Source of the DNA: Phycisphaerae bacterium | GTDB lineage: Bacteria; Planctomycetota; Phycisphaerae; Sedimentisphaerales; Anaerohalosphaeraceae | Assembly: GCA_021736615.1 (NCBI GenBank) | Contig: JAIPFN010000090.1 | Span: 1-28,621, forward strand | Reading direction: 5' to 3' | DNA length: 28,621 nucleotides | Part shown: one piece after another, positions 23,028 to 28,621 of the stretch | Position numbering within the stretch: the stretch's first letter is position 1 | How the letters are laid out: each line of letters begins with the position of its first letter | Translations under genes and position numbers: made by a program | Notes under the pieces: model-generated | Seen by the model: only the letters and a program-made list of their open reading frames with translations | The model's database searches: none | What the model was told of the DNA's origin: nothing

Positions 23028-25009
23028 TTGCCGTCTCCGTTTCCATTATTGAAAAACTGTCCAATTAGTTGATCGTCCTGATCAAGCACAGGGACCCTGG
23101 CGAGTCCTTTATTATTTATAAGCGAAACCGCTTCGTCTTTATGCGTGTTGCTGCGAACAAAAACTGATTTATTCTCAACCAGAGTTTTAACCGTCTCATC
23201 TTCGGGCCGAATAAGCAGATGTCGGATTAACACATTTCCGATGTACTTGCCTGACTCATCAACAACAAAGACTGAATCAACATCGCTTTCTAAATCTGCT
23301 GTCCTTATCTTTTCGATAGCATCAGCTACGGTTGAATTACTTGAAATCTTCAGGACCTTGGTATCCATCATGGCACCGGCCGAGTCATCATCAAATGGTT
23401 TTTCTTCCTCTTCAGACTCAGATGCGGTTATATTCATATTTTTCATCAACTGCTTAATTTGTTCGGCGGTCATACCAGATGCGTGTCCGACTGACTTGTC
23501 CCTGTAATAAGGCGTCTTGCTGACCTGGTTAATGAGCGCAACTGCCGCTTTTTCCATCTGGTTAATCATACCCTTTGCCTTACGCGAAAGGAATGCGTGC
23601 AAAAGGAGCGAAGGGATGGCGACGATCAAACCGAACTCAGTCGTTATAAGAGCTTCCGATATGCCGCCAGAAAGGGCTTTAACATCACCTGAACCGAATA
23701 CAGTAAGCAATTTGAATGTATTGATAATACCGGTTACCGTGCCTAGCAAGCCAAGCAGCGGTGCAGACGCGGCACATATAGCAATAAACGGAAGGAACCG
23801 TTCCAACTTAAGACGTGTCGCCAGGACCTTTTCATACATTACTTCTTCGATAAGGTCTCGCGGTTCTTTAATGTGTTCAACTGCCGTCTTAAGCATCTCA
23901 CCTACTGGCCCTTTAATACTATCTGATATATCATGTATTTCTTTCTCATTATGTGCAGTTACTGCTTTAAGCAGTGAATCAATCTGCTTCTTAGACGGTT
24001 TCCTGGTCAAACTCAGTCCAAACCATTTGAAAATCGCTACCAGAAGTGCAGCCCCTGCCATGATAAAGATCGGGTACATAACCGGCCCGCCTTTTTGAAT
24101 ATGGGCCAGGAAAGTTTCATTTGTCTCTTCCATTTTATGTGCATTACCGCCTGATGGGTCAATAGGGAAATTACCTCTGGAAATCGCGACCAGTTTGGAT
24201 GCTGCTGAAGAATCGTCCTCATTTCCGTAAGAAATAACAGCTGGTTTAAGCGATCCCATACGCAGTTCAACATTTCCGACCACTTGGCCGTCATTTGACC
24301 TGAAGACTGCGGCAGGGCCTACCAGCACGAACCTGCCGACATGCATCTTACCGTTTTCATCTACTGCTGTACCATCAAAAGCACAACCCCCCACAGACTC
24401 TTCCAAACGGTCAAGAGATCTTGAAAACGCCGAAGCCTGAACCTTAAAAATATCCAATTCGCTGAAATTGGCATTCTCCGGAGCCAGTCGTGCCTTTTCA
24501 ATATCTTCCTTGTATCTATCAAGCTCACAAATATGAAGACTCTCTTCAAATTTCTTAATATAATCTGTAAGAAGGGTCGACAGAAATGCTGACTGCTTCT
24601 TATGAGATTCGATTTTCGTTTTCAGGTTTCTAACGTTAAGATTACTGCTGTCAAGCAAATGAGCCGTGCCTTGATACTCACGCTTAAGCTGTGAAAGTTC
24701 CATTTCAAGCCCGTTAAGCTCTTTGTTCAACGGAATCTTCTCGTTAGCAATTTGCTCTCTAAGCGTCTTGAGTTCGGCAATGCTGTCTTCAAGCTTCTTC
24801 TGAACCGAAATTGCCGCCTTGTCAAAATCGCTTTTTAGCTTTATCGGAAGATCCGCTTTGCCCTGACCAGGCTCAACCTTTTGTGGACTCGCGTCATTAA
24901 CGAGTTCACTTCTGTCTACTGCAGGTTCCTGAGATTTCCTGCCGGCATAAAGATTTACCGTAACTGCAAGCAGAACTGTTAATATAAATATACTTACTCT
25001 GTTGAACAT
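23024..25009 (-). CDS. ttpC: TtpC-like MotA/TolQ/ExbB protein with a C-terminal CBS-domain pair
   Basis: A 661-residue protein. It has a signal peptide (1-22), a periplasmic coiled coil (about 55-170) and a small beta-rich domain ('GRFVLVGPAAVFRSNDGQVV'). The ExbB-type membrane part has helices at about 308-330, 404-428 and 450-475, with 'ASAPLLGLLGTVTGIINTF' and 'GISEALITTEFGLIVAIPS'. Up to here it matches TtpC, the third component of TonB2 systems in Vibrio, in order and neighbours. After an acidic linker (ESEEEEKPFDDD) the last ~115 residues form two CBS motifs: 'SAGAMMDTKVLKISSNSTVA', 'VFVVDESGKYIGNVLIRHLL', 'VFVRSNTHKDEAVSLINNKG' and 'ARVPVLDQDDQLIGQF'. They read most like the MgtE regulatory domain. 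CBS pairs usually bind adenine nucleotides or Mg2+, and this one would face the cytoplasm. The CBS tail is not a part of TtpC that I know. Confidence 0.9.
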   Translation of the reverse strand: MFNRVSIFILTVLLAVTVNLYAGRKSQEPAVDRSELVNDASPQKVEPGQGKADLPIKLKSDFDKAAISVQKKLEDSIAELKTLREQIANEKIPLNKELNGLEMELSQLKREYQGTAHLLDSSNLNVRNLKTKIESHKKQSAFLSTLLTDYIKKFEESLHICELDRYKEDIEKARLAPENANFSELDIFKVQASAFSRSLDRLEESVGGCAFDGTAVDENGKMHVGRFVLVGPAAVFRSNDGQVVGNVELRMGSLKPAVISYGNEDDSSAASKLVAISRGNFPIDPSGGNAHKMEETNETFLAHIQKGGPVMYPIFIMAGAALLVAIFKWFGLSLTRKPSKKQIDSLLKAVTAHNEKEIHDISDSIKGPVGEMLKTAVEHIKEPRDLIEEVMYEKVLATRLKLERFLPFIAICAASAPLLGLLGTVTGIINTFKLLTVFGSGDVKALSGGISEALITTEFGLIVAIPSLLLHAFLSRKAKGMINQMEKAAVALINQVSKTPYYRDKSVGHASGMTAEQIKQLMKNMNITASESEEEEKPFDDDSAGAMMDTKVLKISSNSTVADAIEKIRTADLESDVDSVFVVDESGKYIGNVLIRHLLIRPEDETVKTLVENKSVFVRSNTHKDEAVSLINNKGLARVPVLDQDDQLIGQFFNNGNGDGK

Positions 25010-25023
25010 ACTTGTTTTTCCGT

Positions 25024-25824
25024 TTATTTAACTTTTACCGGCAGTTGCACAAATGAAGCCACTTTTTTATTTTCTAAAATTTTAATAACATCAAGTATCT
25101 GACTTGCATATTCATTAGCCGGTTCCCACTCTATCCCGTCTAATGTCGCAACACCGATACCGGCGACAGTTCCTTCGGTATTTGCATAATAAGCCTGACC
25201 GATACCTATATATAAAGCAGAAACCTCAACAGAAGTTTCTGGACGCATCTCGACAGCAACGGTTATCTCACCGTTAAACTTATTGATCTCATTGAGTATA
25301 CCCGCGACATTCTGAAAACGCTGGAGGACCGCCTGTTCGTTCTTACCAGTGCCATCCGGCATGCTCTGGCTAAGAGGTTTTACTCTATCACGAATTGGTT
25401 CAGGTAAACGATTAAGCAGACTTTTGGTCCTGTCTTCAAGTTTGGCAACTACTCCCTCAAGCGTTTCAGATGATTTTTTAAACTCGTCTTCCTGTTTGGA
25501 CAATTTACCCTTCTCCTTGTCCGCTTCTGTTATCTTGTCTTGAGCTTTAGCAATCTTTTCGCGGTACTCCTTGATCTGGTCCTTAATAAGCGATATCCTC
25601 TCATTAAGCATTTCACGCGAAAGCTTCAGGTCCAACCGCTCTTTCGAGATCAGTCGCTGCGTCTCAATATATTTCTCCAGGGCAACCTTTGTAGTTTCGA
25701 TCTTGTCAGTATTGTCATCGGCGGACTCGGCCTTCGAACAGAAGATCAATGCTGCCAGCATAGCCAACAGCAAAATTGCAGTTGATATATTATCATACCT
25801 TTTATTTTTTTTCGTTTTATACAT
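25024..25824 (-). CDS. DUF3450-type periplasmic coiled-coil protein, first gene of the TonB operon
   Basis: A 266-residue exported protein with a basic N-terminus, hydrophobic signal (about 14-34, cleavage near ESA-D) and a long coiled coil (about 40-125), then a globular C-terminal part ('VAVEMRPETSVEVSALYIGI', 'GQAYYANTEGTVAGIGVATL'). These features and its place directly before a TtpC-like gene match DUF3450 proteins, which head TonB2 operons in Vibrio and Shewanella. AGGGGA lies rather far (about 13 nt) from the ATG. It opens a tightly packed six-gene operon driven by the PhoB-like promoter at 25946-25988. Its exact role is unknown; coiled coils here and in TtpC may interact. Confidence 0.85.
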   Translation of the reverse strand: MYKTKKNKRYDNISTAILLLAMLAALIFCSKAESADDNTDKIETTKVALEKYIETQRLISKERLDLKLSREMLNERISLIKDQIKEYREKIAKAQDKITEADKEKGKLSKQEDEFKKSSETLEGVVAKLEDRTKSLLNRLPEPIRDRVKPLSQSMPDGTGKNEQAVLQRFQNVAGILNEINKFNGEITVAVEMRPETSVEVSALYIGIGQAYYANTEGTVAGIGVATLDGIEWEPANEYASQILDVIKILENKKVASFVQLPVKVK

Positions 25825-25945
25825 ATAATTTTTTTGTCCCCTGAAAAATACATGGCCACTTTATCGGACATCCATAGCTAACATTCAAATCTCATCGAAA
25901 TTTCCTGATGCCAAATTTAATCGCCAGTTATATTCCGATAATAAA

Positions 25946-25988
25946 TATATACCCACTTTTTGTTAGTTCCCTGTTAAGGCGATATTAG
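25946..25988 (-). promoter_or_regulatory. PhoB-box promoter of the six-gene TonB operon
   Basis: Coding-strand units CTAAT (25988), TTAAC (25977) and CTAAC (25966) are 11 bp apart, and TATATA (25951-25946) begins exactly 15 nt after the last one. The predicted start near 25939 gives a leader of ~115 nt. Confidence 0.68.
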
Positions 25989-26185
25989 ATTCAGAATAAT
26001 TTTCCGCTCAGAACTTCTGTTTGGTTGCATGATCGAGCCAAAAACTTAAATAAAAGCTAATATACGCCAAACAAATACATAACCTTACTTGCCACTTTCA
26101 GGAGACTCACTAAACAGCCCCCTATGATATCCCGATAAATACTGACATGAAAACTAAACAACTTTTTCGTATAAAAGGAAATTCA

Positions 26186-27727
26186 ATGAAAGACATAAAT
26201 ATGACTTTTTCAAATACTTACAAGATTTTATGCCCCTCAAGGCAAATCACTAATCCCATCACTTCATTAATTTTTATTATAATAATGCTTTCAATGTCCG
26301 GTTGTGCCAGCGACCTGGAGAAGGGATGGTATGCATACGAAAAAAAAGAAAATTCACGTGCTTATGAATACTGGCTGCCATTGGCAGATAAAGGAAACCC
26401 CAGGGCACAGTTCTTTATTGGGACATTATATGAAGAGGGGAAAGATGTAGATCAGGATTACGAAAAAGCAGCCCAGTGGTACAATCTTTCAGCAAAGCAA
26501 GGCTTTGTTTTTGCACAAAATAATCTTGGTAATCTATACTACACCGGCAAAGGTGTACCCGAAGATCACCAGCAAGCAGCCAAGTGGTACGAGTTAGCGG
26601 TCAAGCAGCATAACACTTCGGCAATGACAAATCTTGGATTGATGATCATTCGCCGACAAGCCTTTAGTGAAAAAACGGAAAAAGGTATAAAATTAATTAA
26701 ACGCGCAGCAATGGATTGTGATCCTCAGGTTCAGCACACGATGGGACTGGTATACCGTGATGGACTGTTGGTAAAACAGGATTATAAAAAGGCTGCTAAA
26801 TGGTTTCGACTTGCTGCCGACCTGAAATTCCCTCCTGCTCTAAACGACCTTGGCATGCTTCATGAAAAAGGACAGGGAGTTTTCAAAGTTCCCAAAAGAG
26901 CAGCTTATTTATATGAACTGGCGACAAAACGCGGATACATCCCGGCCCAAATAAATCTGGCTTTGGTTTACATACGCGAAGAAGAAGTTACACAAAACTA
27001 TCATAAAGCCGTAAATCTAATCGGCCCGCTTGCAAGGCAGGGACACCCGAAAGCACAGTCATGTTTAGGGCTTATGCATTATGAAGGCAAGTTGTACACA
27101 AAAGATTTCAAGCAAGCCGCCAAGTGGTTCAAACTCGCTGCTGACCAAAATTGCCAGGTTGCACTGCACAGCCTTGGTGTAATGAATTTCTACGGACAGG
27201 GAACAAAAGTAGATTATGTAAAAGCATTTGACTTCTACCTCAAAGCCGCTCAGCAGGGATATGCAAAATCGCAGACGAATCTTGCACTTATGTATTTCGA
27301 AGGCCAGGGAGTTCAGCAGGACTATGAAAAAACAGTCAAATGGCTTCGCCCAGCCGTTAGCCAGAATATAGCCCAAGCACAATACACTCTTGGATGGATG
27401 TACTATAAGGGGCTTGGCGTAAAACAGGATAACACAAAGGCAATTGAGTTATTCAAAAATGCTGCCCAGCAAGGCTTTGTTCTGGCACAGGCAAGACTTG
27501 GCTCAATTTATTTAAAAGGAAAAGGGGTAGCAAGAAATTACGAGCAAGCCGCCAAATGGCTAAAACCTGCCGCTGAACATGGAAACATATACGCACAGAA
27601 AAACCTGGCTTTAATGTATATCAAGGGAACGGGCGTCAAGAAAGATTCACAAAAAGCTGTAGAACTATACAAACTTGCAGCTAAACATGGTAGCAGTATC
27701 ACAAGAAGCAAGCTCGCAATGCTATAA
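26186..27727 (+). CDS. Sel1-repeat lipoprotein
   Basis: A 513-residue protein from the ATG at 26186, chosen because AAAAGGAA sits five bases upstream while the in-frame ATG at 26147 has none. After a long N-region and a hydrophobic stretch comes a lipobox-like MSGC (Cys40). The rest is about twelve Sel1 repeats of ~36 residues with the usual 'A..NLG.MY..G.GV..D...A..W...AA..G' pattern (for example 'LALMYFEGQGVQQDYEKTVK'). Sel1 solenoids are protein-interaction scaffolds. It is divergent from the TonB operon and recalls the periplasmic Sel1 part of the 11805-15383 protein. A TTAA-CTAA pair 11 bp apart (26046, 26057) lies upstream but no -10 at the expected distance is visible, so common control is not supported. 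Confidence 0.83.
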   Translation: MKDINMTFSNTYKILCPSRQITNPITSLIFIIIMLSMSGCASDLEKGWYAYEKKENSRAYEYWLPLADKGNPRAQFFIGTLYEEGKDVDQDYEKAAQWYNLSAKQGFVFAQNNLGNLYYTGKGVPEDHQQAAKWYELAVKQHNTSAMTNLGLMIIRRQAFSEKTEKGIKLIKRAAMDCDPQVQHTMGLVYRDGLLVKQDYKKAAKWFRLAADLKFPPALNDLGMLHEKGQGVFKVPKRAAYLYELATKRGYIPAQINLALVYIREEEVTQNYHKAVNLIGPLARQGHPKAQSCLGLMHYEGKLYTKDFKQAAKWFKLAADQNCQVALHSLGVMNFYGQGTKVDYVKAFDFYLKAAQQGYAKSQTNLALMYFEGQGVQQDYEKTVKWLRPAVSQNIAQAQYTLGWMYYKGLGVKQDNTKAIELFKNAAQQGFVLAQARLGSIYLKGKGVARNYEQAAKWLKPAAEHGNIYAQKNLALMYIKGTGVKKDSQKAVELYKLAAKHGSSITRSKLAML

Positions 27728-27880
27728 ATTTCACTTTAAATTAATTGATCTCTAAACTAGAAACAGCCGGTCTCATAAAAGCTTGCAATTTCCAACGGCT
27801 TAATTCGCAAAATCATTGCTAATCGGAGACAAATATCTTACACTTCAGGCTATGGATAAAGACCGTCAATCAGGTGAAAA

Positions 27881-28108
27881 ATGACAATCGGCAAACTTGA
27901 AATATTAAAAAACAGGCTTGAGAGGACTTCAGATGATTTCAGAGGTCTTGTGTTTTACCATACAATGTTTTTTAAGCATGATATGGATGGCGACGTCAAC
28001 TATTGTCACCTCCCTGATAAATTAGCACGGCAGACAATTTTACTCAATTATACAGAATATGCAAGTAATTTAAAAGATAAGCGGCCGCTATATGCCATAA
28101 ATCGCTAA
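27881..28108 (+). CDS. small unknown protein
   Basis: A 75-residue protein preceded by AGGTG five bases before the ATG. It is soluble, with a helical N-terminus ('KLEILKNRLERTSDDFRG') and an aromatic/His-rich middle (VFYHTMFFKHDMDG). It has no signal peptide or membrane segment and resembles no family I know. It is 154 bp downstream of the Sel1 lipoprotein on the same strand and may be a separate unit. Confidence 0.5.
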   Translation: MTIGKLEILKNRLERTSDDFRGLVFYHTMFFKHDMDGDVNYCHLPDKLARQTILLNYTEYASNLKDKRPLYAINR

Positions 28109-28159
28109 CAGGCTGATTTTTTGTGTAAATCATTGCTATTTTGAGAGAAATTCGTTAAA

Positions 28160-28621
28160 ATGTCGGGCATGACTAGAATTGATTCTTACAACAACTGGAT
28201 TATCAGCAGAGAGGTAGAACGGTATAAATACGCCCGTAATCAGTTGAAAATACTGGTCGATACTTTTGAAAAATCAGATCCCAGTCATATTCTCGACTTA
28301 GAAGAATATATAATTGAAGCGTACTGGGGTAACGTCGAAGACTTTGGAGGAGACGACCTAAAGACGCCTGATCTTGCTAAACTTTTGATTTTGGCAGACC
28401 GTGACTGGGAATTTGCAAGAATCCTGAATAATATACATCATTACATATCACTGATAATAAATACAACTCCCAATGCTTTACCGATACTTAAAGATGCTTT
28501 TTATCACATGGTTGACACTATTAAACGTGCTGCTTGTGAAATCAGACTGACAGAGAAAGCGGATTTTGAGCCTTTAAATAAGTTTGAACTGGCGTATGAC
28601 GCTATTGAGCATTTCACCGAG
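28160..28621 (+). CDS. unknown protein, cut by the right window edge
   Basis: Open frame of 154 codons from an ATG at 28160 (a second in-frame ATG is at 28169) to the last base with no stop, so the C-terminus is outside the window. No clear ribosome binding site. The visible part is helical and acidic ('DLEEYIIEAYWGNVEDFGGD', 'DRDWEFARILNNIHHYISL'), with no signal peptide or membrane helix. I recognise no family. Confidence 0.7.
   Translation, partial: MSGMTRIDSYNNWIISREVERYKYARNQLKILVDTFEKSDPSHILDLEEYIIEAYWGNVEDFGGDDLKTPDLAKLLILADRDWEFARILNNIHHYISLIINTTPNALPILKDAFYHMVDTIKRAACEIRLTEKADFEPLNKFELAYDAIEHFTE

Noticed and set aside
26046..26083. TTAA-CTAA-CAAA units 11 bp apart upstream of the Sel1 lipoprotein gene, as an eighth PhoB-type promoter
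   Set aside because: No TATAAT-like hexamer occurs 15 nt after any of the units (CAAATA and CCTTAC at the two candidate places), so the defining spacing is missing.
27800..27841. CTAA 15 nt before TATCTT upstream of the 27881 gene
   Set aside because: The neighbouring unit is CAAA and the next TTAA is 19 bp away instead of 11 or 22, so this is not convincingly a box.

Overview
The window looks like chromosomal DNA of a Gram-negative, AT-leaning bacterium with an outer membrane. A Phycisphaerae-type member of the Planctomycetota is my best guess. The main clue is the secreted beta-helix protein ending in a single dockerin-like loop (GDVNNDGVVNLGDLAVIGSN...). A zinc-ribbon/degenerate-kinase/coiled-coil/Sel1 protein and a Vibrio/Shewanella-like TonB2-type operon are compatible with this. 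The taxonomic call is inference. No rRNA, tRNA, CRISPR array or insertion sequence was recognised.

Layout. 1-367: a GC-rich left edge (possible end of a coding frame) and an AT-rich spacer. 368-1504: a class II Fic protein. 1635-1898 (-): a small unknown protein. 2162-4639 (-): a PhoB/PhoR-type two-component system, regulator first. 4741-9020 (-): a helical-repeat lipoprotein gene overlapping a large TonB-dependent receptor gene. 9418-11112 (-): the exported beta-helix/dockerin-like protein with a strong terminator. 11805-15383 (+): a 1192-residue zinc-ribbon/pseudokinase N-lobe/coiled-coil/membrane/Sel1 protein. 15380-15832 (-) and 19295-19594 (-): two paralogues of an unknown family. 16243-19167 (+): a run of small exported, lipoprotein and membrane proteins. 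19726-25824 (-): a six-gene energising operon (DUF3450, TtpC-like MotA/TolQ/ExbB with a CBS tail, ExbB, ExbD, TonB, TPR). 26186-27727 (+): a Sel1-repeat lipoprotein. 27881-end (+): two unknown proteins, the last cut by the window edge.

The main observation is a shared promoter architecture. Upstream of phoB, the lipoprotein/receptor pair, the beta-helix region, the pseudokinase/Sel1 gene, the 16243 gene, the 19594 gene and the TonB operon there are 2-4 direct repeats of (C/T)TAA spaced exactly 11 bp apart, read on the coding strand. The last repeat begins exactly 15 nt before a TATAAT-like hexamer. This is the geometry expected of OmpR/PhoB-family 'Pho boxes' that replace a -35 element. The regulator and its kinase lie in the same window, so I infer a local PhoB regulon. 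It would couple an outer-membrane receptor, its lipoprotein partner, a secreted beta-helix protein, a dedicated TonB energiser and Sel1 scaffold proteins, most simply in a starvation-induced (probably phosphate) uptake system. No pst, phoU or phosphatase gene is present here, so the phosphate link rests on family knowledge and box geometry.

Two proteins have unusual architectures. The TtpC-like ExbB paralogue carries an MgtE-like CBS-domain pair at its C-terminus. The 1192-residue Sel1 protein carries what reads as a kinase N-lobe without a C-lobe.
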